DNA of 64,000 nucleotides from Bacillus cereus group sp. RP43 (GCF_040459645.1 NZ_JARVHQ010000001.1:4526001-4590000); one strand, 5' to 3'; numbered from the stretch's first letter, positions 45,255-54,438 are shown. The notes: generated from the sequence alone by a model not told the origin. Made by a program: numbers and translations.

Positions 45255-47611
45255 AAATCTTTCACTCTCAGTACACGCATTGCATTTAAAACTGCAAGTA
45301 GCGTAACACCAACATCTGAGAAGACCGCTTCCCACATTGTTGCAATACCAAAGGCACCAAGTAATAAAACTAGCCCTTTTACACCTAATGCAAATATAAT
45401 ATTTTGCCATACAATACTACGTGTACGTTTTGCAATTTTTACAGCTGTCGCGATTTTTGAAGGCTCATCAGTCATAATAACGATGTCAGCAGCTTCAATT
45501 GCTGCATCTGACCCTAAACCGCCCATCGCAATACCAACGTCCGCCCTTGCTAGTACTGGTGTATCATTAATACCATCACCGACGAATGCAATCTTTTCTT
45601 TACCGCGTTTTGCTGCATCAATTTTTTCGATTTCTTCTACTTTTTGGTGTGGTAATAATTCGGCATGAACTTCATCTAAACCTAATTCTTTACCAACAGC
45701 TTCACCAACTGATTTTGCATCACCAGTTAACATGACTGTCTTCTTAATACCTAGTTCTTTTAACTTTTGAATGGCTTGTTTAGAATCCTCTTTTACCTCA
45801 TCAGAGATAACAATATAACCTGCATATTTACCATCTACAGCAACATGAACTAGTGTACCTACTGTATTTGGTTGCTTAAATGTAATGTTTTCTTTTCTCA
45901 TTAATTTAGCATTACCTGCGAAAATTTCTTTTCCTTGTACTTTTACAACCGTACCATGACCAGAAATTTCACTATAGTCTTCAATAGTATTTTCATCGAT
46001 TGATTTTCCATATGCATTTCGAATAGATTGTGCAATCGGATGATTAGAATATACTTCTGCAAATGCTGCATATTCTAATAGCTCTTCAGCCGTAATACCT
46101 TCACTAGGCTCCATCTTCGTAACTTTAAAGACGCCTTTTGTTAATGTTCCTGTTTTATCAAAAACGATATATTTCACATCATTCAATGCTTCTAAATAGT
46201 TACTTCCTTTTACTAAAATACCACTTTTAGATGCCCCACCAATACCACCAAAGAATCCAAGAGGAATCGATACAACGAGCGCACATGGACAAGAGATTAC
46301 TAAGAACACTAAAGCTCTATAAATCCAATCGGAGAATGTAGCACCTTCTAAAATAAGGGGTGGAATAAATGCCATTATTGCTGCTGTTATAACTACAACA
46401 GGAGTATAATAACGTGCAAATTTCGTAATAAAGTTCTCTGTTGGCGCTTTTTTGCTACTTGCGTTTTGTACTAAGTCCAAAATTTTCGATACAGTCGATT
46501 CACCGAACTCTTTTGTAACTTCAACAGTTAATACACCATTTTGGTTTACAAAACCACTTAATACGTCATTACCAACTTCTACTTCTCGCGGTACAGACTC
46601 ACCTGTTAACGCTGAAGTATCCATCATTGATGTTCCCTCAACTACTTTCCCATCTAACGGTACTTTTTCACCTGGTTTTACGATAATATACTCACCAATT
46701 TGCACATCTTCTGGTGATACTTGTTTCGTTTCGTTTCCTACTTTCACATTCGCATAGTCAGGACGAATATCCATTAATGACGTAATTGATTTTCGAGAAC
46801 GATTTACTGCAATACTTTGGAACAGTTCCCCTACTTGGTAAAATAGCATAACTGCTACCGCTTCTGGATATTGTTGAATCGCGAAAGCTCCTAAAGTTGC
46901 AATTGCCATTAAAAAGTTTTCATCGAACACTTGGCCGCGAGTTATGTTTCTTACCGCTCTCCAAACGATATCTCCACCTATTAATAAATACGCAAGGACG
47001 AATAATGGAATTGTTATCATTTGCGGCAATCCGGCTAATGCAGCAATTCCTGTCAAAATTCCACCGACTACTAATCGTCCTATCATCTTTTTCACATTGC
47101 CATCACCATGATCATGACCGTGGTCGTGTCCTTTTTCCTCTTCACGAACAACTTTTACATCCGGCTCTAACTTTTGAACAACATTTTTTATATTTTGCAC
47201 AGTCGATTCAAGCTCTCTTTTATTTGCAACTTCTACTCTTAATTTCTTTGATACGAAATCAACAGTCGCTTCTGAAACTGTTGGCATTTCTTTTACCTTA
47301 TTTTCAATCTTCATTGCGCAATTTGCACAGTCTAAGCCTTCTAATACAAATACTTCTTTTATTGATTTTGTTTTTTGTTCTTCTTGTACTTTAATATGCG
47401 GTTCTAATTTTGTAACAAGTTGCTTTGCTTCCGTAACAACTTGATTTTCTTTATTTTGTGGTGTTTCTAAAAGCATCGTTTTTGTTGCGAAGTTTACGGA
47501 ACAAGATGTTACTCCCTCTATATTCCCAACACCTTTTTCAATTTTCATTGCACAATTTGCACAATCTAAACCTTCTAGCATAAGTTTCTTTTTCACTAAT
47601 GCTTCTGCCAT
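45251..47611 (-). CDS. cadA: Heavy-metal (Cd/Zn/Pb) exporting P1B-type ATPase
   Basis: Membrane pump of 786 residues. Two N-terminal HMA domains each carry GLDCANCAMKIE (about 12-23 and 90-101), followed by a His-rich linker GHDHGHDHGDG, eight helices, the phosphatase TGES motif, the ion-binding CPC (SCPCALVVSIP), the phosphorylation site DKTGT and GDGINDTP. The CPC-SIP sequence and the paired DCANC motifs point to the Cd/Zn/Pb group and not to copper (which would have CPC-ALGLA). It follows the ArsR-type cadC gene by 20 bases and should be induced by metal through it. GAGGAGGGAG precedes the ATG. Confidence 0.93.
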   Translation of the reverse strand: MAEALVKKKLMLEGLDCANCAMKIEKGVGNIEGVTSCSVNFATKTMLLETPQNKENQVVTEAKQLVTKLEPHIKVQEEQKTKSIKEVFVLEGLDCANCAMKIENKVKEMPTVSEATVDFVSKKLRVEVANKRELESTVQNIKNVVQKLEPDVKVVREEEKGHDHGHDHGDGNVKKMIGRLVVGGILTGIAALAGLPQMITIPLFVLAYLLIGGDIVWRAVRNITRGQVFDENFLMAIATLGAFAIQQYPEAVAVMLFYQVGELFQSIAVNRSRKSITSLMDIRPDYANVKVGNETKQVSPEDVQIGEYIIVKPGEKVPLDGKVVEGTSMMDTSALTGESVPREVEVGNDVLSGFVNQNGVLTVEVTKEFGESTVSKILDLVQNASSKKAPTENFITKFARYYTPVVVITAAIMAFIPPLILEGATFSDWIYRALVFLVISCPCALVVSIPLGFFGGIGGASKSGILVKGSNYLEALNDVKYIVFDKTGTLTKGVFKVTKMEPSEGITAEELLEYAAFAEVYSNHPIAQSIRNAYGKSIDENTIEDYSEISGHGTVVKVQGKEIFAGNAKLMRKENITFKQPNTVGTLVHVAVDGKYAGYIVISDEVKEDSKQAIQKLKELGIKKTVMLTGDAKSVGEAVGKELGLDEVHAELLPHQKVEEIEKIDAAKRGKEKIAFVGDGINDTPVLARADVGIAMGGLGSDAAIEAADIVIMTDEPSKIATAVKIAKRTRSIVWQNIIFALGVKGLVLLLGAFGIATMWEAVFSDVGVTLLAVLNAMRVLRVKDL

Positions 47612-47631
47612 CGTTCTCCCTCCTCGCTTTT

Positions 47632-48009
47632 TTATTCTTCCTCGTTTACGTGTTCAAACGCTTGCTCGAAGATATGAATTACGTGTTGATCAGCTAATGA
47701 ATAATAAACTACCTTTCCTTCTTTACGGTTCTTTACAAGCTTTGCTTGCTTTAATACACGAAGCTGATGTGAGATTGAAGATTGCGTCATTCCTAATAAA
47801 TAAGCTAAATCACAAACACACATTTCAGCTTCAAATAATGCATGTAATATTCTCGTACGTGTACGGTCACCTAATACTTTAAATAATTCTGCTACTTTAC
47901 TTAAACTTTCATCAGTCGGAATTGTTTGTTTTACTTGATCCACGATTTCCTCGTGAATTACCGTTTGAGAACATGCTTCCTGTTGCGTTTCTACTTTATT
48001 TTCAGCCAT
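47632..48009 (-). CDS. cadC: Metal-sensing repressor, ArsR/SmtB family (CadC type)
   Basis: Winged-helix repressor of 125 residues that leaves DNA when it binds cadmium, lead or zinc. The CadC-type metal site is visible: ALFEAEMCVCDLAYLLGMTQSSISHQLRVLKQ (CxC in the helix before the recognition helix) together with the N-terminal Cys in QEACSQTV. The C-terminal DQHVIHIFEQAFEHV could supply the second, zinc-type site. The frame opens with GTG 48012, but GAGG fits ATG 48009 at nine bases. First gene of cadC-cadA; two matching operators lie in its promoter. Confidence 0.92.
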   Translation of the reverse strand: MAENKVETQQEACSQTVIHEEIVDQVKQTIPTDESLSKVAELFKVLGDRTRTRILHALFEAEMCVCDLAYLLGMTQSSISHQLRVLKQAKLVKNRKEGKVVYYSLADQHVIHIFEQAFEHVNEEE

Positions 48010-48033
48010 CACAGCTCACCTCTTCATTTGAAC

Positions 48034-48089
48034 ATATGAACAACTATTCATATATCTTATACCTTTATTATATGAGCGTCCATTCATAT
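48034..48089. promoter_or_regulatory. Two CadC-type operators
   Basis: ATATGAA-CAACTA-TTCATAT (48034-48053) and ATATGAG-CGTCCA-TTCATAT (48070-48089) share 7-6-7 architecture and lie 36 bp apart. The second overlaps the promoter spacer and -10 box, the first lies downstream of the start point. Their match to each other and to the ArsR-family pattern next to cadC supports the call. Confidence 0.8.
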
Positions 48090-48096
48090 GTGTCAA
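48067..48096 (-). promoter_or_regulatory. SigA promoter of cadC-cadA
   Basis: Both boxes are perfect on the minus strand: TTGACA (48096-48091) and TATAAT (48072-48067) with an 18-base spacer that carries one operator. Confidence 0.85.
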
Positions 48097-48183
48097 CGAA
48101 TTTCCATACATTTTTTTGAACATTTCGTTCACATTTCAAAATACACCTATAAATATTTTCAGCATCTATCATGATCTTCATAC

Positions 48184-48216
48184 AAAAAGGATGCACGAAT
48201 ATCGTACATCCTTTTC
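48184..48216 (-). terminator. Terminator of the methyltransferase-like gene
   Basis: AAAAGGATG pairs with CATCCTTTT around an imperfect inner stem, just after the stop at 48217. Confidence 0.75.
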
Positions 48217-48768
48217 TTATTTATTAACTTTCACTGCATCCACAATTAACGAAGCGAATCCTAACTTTCCATCTTGATTTCTATGGTCAAAGCGCTTCGA
48301 ACGATAAATAAAACCTCCTTGCTCATTCCAATCATTATAATGAAATTCTCCATTTTCATCGCAATACTCTAGCAACTTTACTTGAAAACCCGCTGCTTCA
48401 AACATTGATACAATCGTTTTATAGTTATGTACAATTTTATGACTTGCAGCTGGATGATCTAACGGACCGGGTCCTCCCACTTGCACACCACGCTGATATT
48501 CTTCATTGGGGAAACATGCATCCGGCACTGCACAACGAATATAACCATCATCTTGTAAAAAATCAAAGCATATTTTAGCTGCTTCTATACCTTCTTCATA
48601 CGATAAATGCTCCCATACATGTTCAGCTAAAATTACCGATAAAGAATTAGGCTGAAATTTATTAAGCCACGTTTCTCTTCTTAATAAATTTAATTCTTCT
48701 TCACTCGTATGTAACCAACCTGGATTATTATTATATCCCTCTGCTCCAACGACAACTTTCGTCTCCAT
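48217..48768 (-). CDS. Methyltransferase-like protein with degenerate SAM motif
   Basis: Cytoplasmic protein of 183 residues resembling small SAM-dependent methyltransferases of the Methyltransf_11 class, with LSVILAEHVWEHLSYEEGIEAA (post-motif region), FDFLQDDGYIRCAVPDACFPNE and a C-terminal half with HNYKTIVSMFEAAGFQVKLLEY. The usual glycine-rich motif I (LxxGCGxxxxPGWxxxD) reads VVVGAEGYNNNPGWLHTSE, so the GCG and the acidic ribose ligand are missing. It may have lost activity or bind another ligand. ATG 48768 has AAGGGG upstream. It is a monocistronic gene between two terminators. Confidence 0.7.
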   Translation of the reverse strand: METKVVVGAEGYNNNPGWLHTSEEELNLLRRETWLNKFQPNSLSVILAEHVWEHLSYEEGIEAAKICFDFLQDDGYIRCAVPDACFPNEEYQRGVQVGGPGPLDHPAASHKIVHNYKTIVSMFEAAGFQVKLLEYCDENGEFHYNDWNEQGGFIYRSKRFDHRNQDGKLGFASLIVDAVKVNK

Positions 48769-48847
48769 CTTTCCACCCCTTTTTCATATTCCGACATAAA
48801 AAGTTCGACAAAGTAACATTGACCCCCTTTATTTCCCCAAAAGAAAA

Positions 48848-48886
48848 AGCCTTGCGCGCTCCCTAGACGCACAAGGCTTACTATCT
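48848..48886 (-). terminator. Terminator of the amino acid permease gene
   Basis: AAGCCTTG (48849-48856) pairs with CAAGGCTT (48879-48886), extended by GCG/CGC, with U residues on the minus strand (GCUUUUUCUUUUGG). Confidence 0.75.
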
Positions 48887-48895
48887 TATATCCCT

Positions 48896-50311
48896 TTAAT
48901 TAGCTTTTTCTAAATTATCTTGCGAACTTCCATCTTCTTTTAGATGACTGTGCTTTTTCGAATATACAAAGTATACAACTACTCCAATTGCCAACCAAAC
49001 ACCGAAGTATATCCATGTTTTTAACGGTAAATTTACCATTAAGAATAGACAACATGCAACTGAAATAATCGGTAAGATTGGTACAAGTGGTACCATAAAT
49101 CCGCGTTGTAATTTCGGATGCGTTTTACGAAGAATGATAACAGTTACACCAACCATTGCGAATGTTAATAACGCTCCAATATTCGCTAAATTCGACAATT
49201 CTTTTAAATCGATAAATCCAGCAATTAAAGCACTACCAATTCCTGTTAACCAAACTGAAAATGTTGGCGCTTCAGTCTTCTTGTTAATTTTCGCGAAAGA
49301 TTTTGGCAATAAACCGTCACGGCTCATCGCGAAGAATACACGTGTTGTCGCATAAATGTAAGCGAAAATTACAGCCATAATACCGATTACAGCTCCAATA
49401 GCAATTACACCAGCCACTTTATCTTGTCCTACAACTTCTAACACATATGCCATAGCTTCAGGTACATCTAATTCCTTATAAGAAACCATACCTGTCATAA
49501 CGAGACAAACTACAACATAAATGATTGTACAAATAACTAACGAAGCAATAATACCAATTGGTAGATCACGTTGCGGATTTTTTACTTCTTCAGCAGAAGT
49601 TGCTAATGCATCAAATCCTAAGAAAGCGAAGAATACTGCTGCTCCCCCTGCGAACACTCCACTTAAACCGTAAGGTGCAAATGGTATCCAGTTTTCTGGT
49701 TTCACGTAGAATACACCAACTGCAATGAATAAAACAACAATACCAATTTTAATTAATACCATTATGTTATTCACACGCTTACTTTCTTTTGTACCTCGTG
49801 ATAATAACCAAGTTATCACTAACGTAACGATAATTGCGGGTAAGTTCACCATACCACCTTGCGATGGAATCGTTAACAATGCTTTAGGAATTTCAAGTCC
49901 CAATCCGCTCACTAAATTATTGAAATAACCTGTCCATCCGCCAGCTACTGCGGCAGTTGTTACGACATATACGGATAACAATGTCCATCCCATTAAATGG
50001 GCAACAAACTCACCAATTGTTGCATATGAATATGTGTATACACTACCTGAAACAGGAAGTGTAGATGCAACCTCTGCATAACATAAAGCTGCAAATCCAC
50101 AAACAATTGCTGCAATCATGAATGAAAAAATAACTGCTGGACCAGCATCTCTTGCTGCTACTAATCCCGTTAATACTAGAACTCCTGTACCAATTATCGC
50201 ACCAATCCCTAGCATTGTTAGGTCAAATGCCCCTAGCGTTTTCGTCAAAGTTTTACTTTGACTTTCCCCTAACAATTGCGTAACGGATTTCTTTTTGAAT
50301 AGGTTGGCCAC
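48896..50311 (-). CDS. Amino acid permease, APC superfamily (YfnA-like cationic type)
   Basis: Membrane transporter of 471 residues with 12-14 helices. Helix 1 reads DLTMLGIGAIIGTGVLVLTGLVAARDAGPA, with the GIGAIIGTG motif of the APC fold, and AVFFAFLGFDALATSAEEVKNPQRDLPIG is the cationic amino acid transporter (CAT) signature. It most resembles YfnA-type permeases, some of which carry threonine, alanine or branched amino acids. It lies downstream of ald on the same strand with its own -10-like box and a strong 5'-leader hairpin (50330-50368), so alanine is a plausible but unproven substrate. Confidence 0.88.
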   Translation of the reverse strand: MANLFKKKSVTQLLGESQSKTLTKTLGAFDLTMLGIGAIIGTGVLVLTGLVAARDAGPAVIFSFMIAAIVCGFAALCYAEVASTLPVSGSVYTYSYATIGEFVAHLMGWTLLSVYVVTTAAVAGGWTGYFNNLVSGLGLEIPKALLTIPSQGGMVNLPAIIVTLVITWLLSRGTKESKRVNNIMVLIKIGIVVLFIAVGVFYVKPENWIPFAPYGLSGVFAGGAAVFFAFLGFDALATSAEEVKNPQRDLPIGIIASLVICTIIYVVVCLVMTGMVSYKELDVPEAMAYVLEVVGQDKVAGVIAIGAVIGIMAVIFAYIYATTRVFFAMSRDGLLPKSFAKINKKTEAPTFSVWLTGIGSALIAGFIDLKELSNLANIGALLTFAMVGVTVIILRKTHPKLQRGFMVPLVPILPIISVACCLFLMVNLPLKTWIYFGVWLAIGVVVYFVYSKKHSHLKEDGSSQDNLEKAN

Positions 50312-50329
50312 GATGAATGCCCCCTTTTA

Positions 50330-50368
50330 CTAAGAAGAGCTAAGAGGTATTATCTCTTAGCTCTTATC
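50330..50368 (-). promoter_or_regulatory. Hairpin in the leader between ald and the permease gene
   Basis: AAGAGCTAAGAG (50332-50343) and CTCTTAGCTCTT (50353-50364) form a long perfect stem. No U tract follows on the minus strand and a GGGGGC ribosome binding site comes 20 bases later. It therefore looks like a leader or processing hairpin more than a simple terminator of ald. A TATAAT box (50381-50376) lies just upstream. Confidence 0.5.
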
Positions 50369-50414
50369 ATGTTGTATTATATATTGTTCGATTTTTTTTT
50401 GTATAATGCTGCTA

Positions 50415-51548
50415 TTAGCAAGATACTGTTTCTGCTTCTAATAATTCTTTTGCACCTTTGTACTCTACACCGTGAGCTTCTGCAACTGCTTCGAATGTTA
50501 CATAGCCTTCTAATGTATTAATACCTTTTAATAATGCAGTGTTGCCTAGGCAAGCTTCTTTGTAGCCTTTGTTAGCAATTTGTACTGCATATGGTACTGT
50601 TACGTTTGTTAATGCAAGAGTTGATGTACGTGGAACCGCACCTGGCATGTTTGCAACTGCATAATGAACAACGCCGTGTTTTTCATAAGTTGGGTTATCA
50701 TGAGTTGTAATACGGTCAGTTGTTTCGAAAATACCACCTTGGTCAATCGCGATATCTACAACAACAGAACCTGGTTCCATTGATTTAATCATTTCTTCTG
50801 TTACAAGTTTTGGAGCTTTTGCACCTGGGATTAATACTGCACCGATTACAAGATCAGATTCTTTTACAGCTTCTGCAATATTGTAAGGATTAGACATTAA
50901 AGTTTTTACTTGGTTTCCGAAAATGTCATCTAATTGACGAAGACGTTCTGCACTTAAGTCGATGATTGTTACATCCGCACCTAGTCCAACTGCAATTTTA
51001 GCAGCATTTGTACCAGCTTGTCCACCACCGATAATTGTTACTTTACCACGTTTAACTCCTGGAACACCTGCAAGTAAGATACCTTTACCGCCTTTGTTTT
51101 TCTCAAGGAATTGCGCACCGATTTGTGCAGCCATACGACCAGCTACTTCACTCATAGGTGCAAGTAATGGTAATGAACGGTTTTCTAATTGTACTGTTTC
51201 ATATGCGATAGCAACAACTTTCTTTTCAATTAACGCTTTTGTTAATTCTGGTTCTGGAGCTAAGTGTAAGTATGTGAATAAGATTAAACCTTCGCTGAAG
51301 TGTTTGTATTCGCTTTCAACTGGTTCCTTAACTTTCATAACCATTTCCATGTTCCAAGCTTCTTCAGCCGTATCAACAATTTTTGCTCCCGCTTCAACAT
51401 ACTGAGCATCTGTGAAACCAGATCCTACACCTGCATCCTTTTGAATGAATACTTCGTGATTGTTACGAACTAAATGTACAACACCTGCTGGTGTCATTGC
51501 CACACGGTTTTCGTTGTTTTTAATTTCTGCTGGTACCCCAATACGCAT
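50415..51548 (-). CDS. ald: Alanine dehydrogenase
   Basis: Cytoplasmic NAD-dependent enzyme of 377 residues that interconverts L-alanine with pyruvate and ammonia. The N-terminus [23 protein letters not shown] and the catalytic Lys/His region [19 protein letters not shown] are typical; the NAD-binding motif is [26 protein letters not shown] (in parts, about 170-195). It supports alanine use in sporulation and outgrowth. The ATG at 51548 has AAGGGGGC upstream. Its promoter has a perfect cre site overlapping the -35 box (51649-51662), so glucose control through CcpA is predicted. Confidence 0.94.
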   Translation of the reverse strand: MRIGVPAEIKNNENRVAMTPAGVVHLVRNNHEVFIQKDAGVGSGFTDAQYVEAGAKIVDTAEEAWNMEMVMKVKEPVESEYKHFSEGLILFTYLHLAPEPELTKALIEKKVVAIAYETVQLENRSLPLLAPMSEVAGRMAAQIGAQFLEKNKGGKGILLAGVPGVKRGKVTIIGGGQAGTNAAKIAVGLGADVTIIDLSAERLRQLDDIFGNQVKTLMSNPYNIAEAVKESDLVIGAVLIPGAKAPKLVTEEMIKSMEPGSVVVDIAIDQGGIFETTDRITTHDNPTYEKHGVVHYAVANMPGAVPRTSTLALTNVTVPYAVQIANKGYKEACLGNTALLKGINTLEGYVTFEAVAEAHGVEYKGAKELLEAETVSC

Positions 51549-51625
51549 AATGAAATGCCCCCTTATAATTAACAGAAAAAAGGAATTCTTTTTTCTTTTT
51601 TAAATAATTAATAACTTATGTCCTT

Positions 51626-51654
51626 ATTCTAGCATAACTTAAAAATTATGAAAA
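51626..51654 (-). promoter_or_regulatory. SigA promoter of ald
   Basis: On the minus strand TTTTCA (51654-51649) and TAGAAT (51631-51626) are 17 bases apart, 78 bases before the ald start. Confidence 0.65.
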
Positions 51655-51662
51655 CGCTAACA
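51649..51662. promoter_or_regulatory. cre site overlapping the ald -35 box
   Basis: TGAAAACGCTAACA on the plus strand matches all fixed positions of TGWAANCGNTNWCA. It covers the predicted -35 box of ald, so CcpA binding should exclude RNA polymerase. Confidence 0.75.
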
Positions 51663-51894
51663 TACCATTTTTTTAAAGTTTATATATTTAGAATAGTGTA
51701 AATATACGAAACATTGATTCTATTGGGTTATTCGTACCATCGCATTATCTATCACTCTATTTACATTATATCCATTCAAAACGCATAGTAATTATTTATT
51801 ATTTGACAATAATGTAACAATGCAAAAAACTAAGTAGTTACGTATACATATACACTTATTACTTTGTACAATACTTTAGAAATATATTCTTTTC
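51663..51894. other. Gene-free interval between ald promoter and GDPD gene
   Basis: This AT-rich stretch shows no credible reading frame and no recognised motif on either strand. Confidence 0.5.
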
Positions 51895-51931
51895 ATAAAA
51901 AAAACAGCTACTAGCATTTAGCCAGCAGCTG
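51895..51931 (-). terminator. Terminator overlapping the end of the GDPD gene
   Basis: An 11-bp stem with two G-U pairs is followed by eight U on the minus strand. Its 5' arm encodes the last codons (PAAG) of the protein. Confidence 0.75.
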
Positions 51932-53789
51932 GATAGATCATAAATAACTTTGAAAATAGATCTTCTGTCGTCTCAGTAATTTTATCAAACATATCACTTT
52001 CACGATCTTCTTGCTCTTTTAACATCTTAATTGTTTCACGTGCATCTTCAGGATAATCGGTAATGATACCATCTACGTTTAACTTATAATATCCCTTTAA
52101 ACTTTCCATATCATTTACCGTCCATACGTAAATTGGCTTGTTTAACTTCCTTGCTTCTTTTACTAATTTCTTATTTAACATGTATTCTTCTGCTACATAA
52201 AAATCAGCCTTCACATTCTTTAAGTTAGCTCTACTCGCATACAGTATATATCCTACTTTTATATTTGGATTTGCACGTTTAAACTCTTTAATAAGCGGAT
52301 AGTGTAACGTTTGAATGACACATTGCTTCTCAAATTCATTATCTTTAATCGCTTTTAATACTTTGTTTACGAAATCTTTTTCGCCACCATGAAGCTTCAC
52401 TTCAATATTAAGTTTGATTTTTCCTTTTGCCAGCTTAATGATCTCATCAAGTGTACTTATTTGTCCTGAAAAACCATCTTGACTAAGGGTAAGCTGTCTT
52501 AACTCCTCCATCGTTAAATCTGACACATGAACATTAGCATTAGCAAGACGTTTTAGCTTCAAATCATGTATAACTGCTAGTTCACCGTCTTTTGTTTGCA
52601 GTACATCAATTTCAGCGTAGTCTGCTTTGGCATCAATAGCCCCCTGCACAGCTTCTTTCGTATTCTCTACACCTTTTGAAATATAACCACGATGAGCCAT
52701 AATAATTGGTTCTTTATATGAATTTGAAATAAACGTTACAATGAAGGCAACGACCATTCCGGCAGTAATAATTCCTACAATATATACACCAATAAATTTC
52801 CAACGATGTTTTTGAAAGAAACATTTATCTGCTTTTGTTTTCGAATAATCTAATCCTTCTTCTAATAAAACATCTTCAACCGGAACCTTTTGTAAATACA
52901 ATCGTGTTATTGCCATAATATAAAATGGCGTCACGATAAAACTAAATAAATACAATGTACTCGTTAAAAATACAGACATTGTTGATTCTGCTAATAATGC
53001 AAATGTTCCCTGTGGATTTGTAAATTCATACATGCCCCATAGACACAATAAATACATTCCAAAAAATACACCGTACACAATCCCTATTGAAATAAAAAAT
53101 CCTACTAAAAAGAATAGTACTTTAAAAAAACTTTCTTTTACTAACGTTGCACTTTTACGTGCTGCTGTGCGAAACGGCTTTTGCTCTAACACAACAATAG
53201 GTAGAACAAAAATCCAGCGAAGGTTCAAATACGCAACTACAGCAAAGAACGTGTAATAACCAACTTGTCCCATCGTTGTCTTAAACAGTTCTCCTGTAAT
53301 AAAGTTAGGAATTTGAATTTGCGGAATTAATGCCGTTTCATATCCAATATTTAAAAGAGGTAACAATACGACAGCATATAAAATAAATCCTGGTAAGCAA
53401 TATGTGAAAAGAGTAGGTAAATACGTTACGGTTTTATATAAAATCGGACGTAATTTCACCTTTTGTCTTTTATGAGCGAAGTACGAAATGATAATAAGCA
53501 CCGCAAATTCCGTAAAGATAAGAAACAGTGCTAACAATGATAAAATTACGATTGCCAAAATGCCGTATGGTGTCTTTAAAAACGCTAATAATTCATCATT
53601 CGTCGCATTTGCATAACCACCAAAATACAATAACTTATTAAAAACGATCCCAAATAGCGGGACAAATACAATCGCTGCTAATAATTTATAAGCAAGTTGA
53701 AAGGTTAATACATTCCAAAAAGCAAATCTAACTGTTTGAAAGGAATGTCCCATTACCCCTGGTATAGATAGTCTTTTACGGTGTTGCAT
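51918..53789 (-). CDS. Membrane glycerophosphodiester phosphodiesterase
   Basis: Protein of 623 residues. The N-terminal half (about 1-330) has eight or more hydrophobic segments of the GDPD membrane-domain type; the C-terminal GDPD TIM barrel (about 350-600) starts IIMAHRGYISKGVENTKEAVQGAIDAKADYAEIDVLQTKDGELAVIHD (in parts), with the catalytic HR, E-x-D and HD residues intact. It hydrolyses glycerophosphodiesters, possibly from lipids or teichoic acid. It ends in PAAG, inside its own terminator. The frame starts at GTG 53801, but GGAGG lies five bases before ATG 53789. Monocistronic. Confidence 0.88.
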   Translation of the reverse strand: MQHRKRLSIPGVMGHSFQTVRFAFWNVLTFQLAYKLLAAIVFVPLFGIVFNKLLYFGGYANATNDELLAFLKTPYGILAIVILSLLALFLIFTEFAVLIIISYFAHKRQKVKLRPILYKTVTYLPTLFTYCLPGFILYAVVLLPLLNIGYETALIPQIQIPNFITGELFKTTMGQVGYYTFFAVVAYLNLRWIFVLPIVVLEQKPFRTAARKSATLVKESFFKVLFFLVGFFISIGIVYGVFFGMYLLCLWGMYEFTNPQGTFALLAESTMSVFLTSTLYLFSFIVTPFYIMAITRLYLQKVPVEDVLLEEGLDYSKTKADKCFFQKHRWKFIGVYIVGIITAGMVVAFIVTFISNSYKEPIIMAHRGYISKGVENTKEAVQGAIDAKADYAEIDVLQTKDGELAVIHDLKLKRLANANVHVSDLTMEELRQLTLSQDGFSGQISTLDEIIKLAKGKIKLNIEVKLHGGEKDFVNKVLKAIKDNEFEKQCVIQTLHYPLIKEFKRANPNIKVGYILYASRANLKNVKADFYVAEEYMLNKKLVKEARKLNKPIYVWTVNDMESLKGYYKLNVDGIITDYPEDARETIKMLKEQEDRESDMFDKITETTEDLFSKLFMIYPAAG

Positions 53790-53900
53790 ATATTCCTCCA
53801 CATTCTAAAACGATATTTGAGATGGATTCCATATTTCCATTTCCAACCCATCTTTTTAATAATAATATATTCCGCTTAACATGAACACTCTTATACATAC

Positions 53901-53940
53901 AATGAAAAAGTGATGGCTACTTGCCATCACTTTTTCATTT
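53901..53940 (-). terminator. Terminator of the formate dehydrogenase operon
   Basis: A 17-bp perfect stem (53901-53917 with 53923-53939) lies four bases after the DUF1641 stop at 53944. Confidence 0.88.
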
Positions 53941-53943
53941 ACT

Positions 53944-54426
53944 CTATTTTTTCTCTAACCCTTGACCAAATGCTTTCAAGAAGCTAAAACCGAATGTAAT
54001 TGCTCTATTGATATCTGGATCTTTTAACACTTTAAAGAAATCCATCACTTTTGTTTTTTTACCACTATTTAATTCCTCTGTTGCAAATTGCAATCCGGTT
54101 ACTAAACTCGATGTGATTTGCTTTGTTACTTCTGGGTCAACTGAGGATAACGCTTCCCCCGCCCCCATCATATTGTTGAGTGCATTTTTAACTGGTTCAC
54201 GATTTAATTGCTCCACAGCGATTTTCGAAACATCTTCCTTCGCAGCAAGTAAACTAATTGCTGCATCCAAAATTCCAGCTTTTTGCAACTGTGCTAATAG
54301 CTGCATCGTCTCTTCTACTGCTTCTCTATTTTCAGCTAGATCATTTAACAGTTCAGCTGTTACTTGCTGTTTCTTTTCTTCTTCTGTTACAACCTTCTTT
54401 TTAATTAAAGTAATCTCTTTTGCCAT
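53944..54426 (-). CDS. DUF1641 protein, formate dehydrogenase associated (YjgD-like)
   Basis: Soluble helical protein of 160 residues with the DUF1641 core (AITFGFSFLKAFGQGLEK at the end, and DPEVTKQITSSLVTGLQFATEELN). It starts 12 bases after the fdhA stop, with GGGGGCGGAG upstream, so the two genes form an operon as in yjgC-yjgD of B. subtilis. Its role is unknown; constant linkage with a cytoplasmic formate dehydrogenase suggests a subunit or maturation helper. No Cys or metal motif is seen. Confidence 0.85.
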   Translation of the reverse strand: MAKEITLIKKKVVTEEEKKQQVTAELLNDLAENREAVEETMQLLAQLQKAGILDAAISLLAAKEDVSKIAVEQLNREPVKNALNNMMGAGEALSSVDPEVTKQITSSLVTGLQFATEELNSGKKTKVMDFFKVLKDPDINRAITFGFSFLKAFGQGLEKK

Positions 54427-54438
54427 GATCTCCGCCCC

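Noticed and set aside
45192..45410. Minus-strand frame of 72 codons at the end of cadA
   Set aside because: It overlaps the cadA 3' end in another frame and runs through the strong terminator at 45213-45252. It is a shadow of cadA.
46897..47394. Plus-strand Leu-rich frame of 165 codons inside cadA
   Set aside because: Antisense to the HMA and linker region of cadA, with no ribosome binding site. The Leu/His richness mirrors Lys/Glu and His codons of cadA.
48034..48089. PlcR box near cadC
   Set aside because: TATGAA and TTCATA occur, but the spacing does not fit TATGNANNNNTNCATA, and the paired arms fit ArsR-type operators next to cadC much better.
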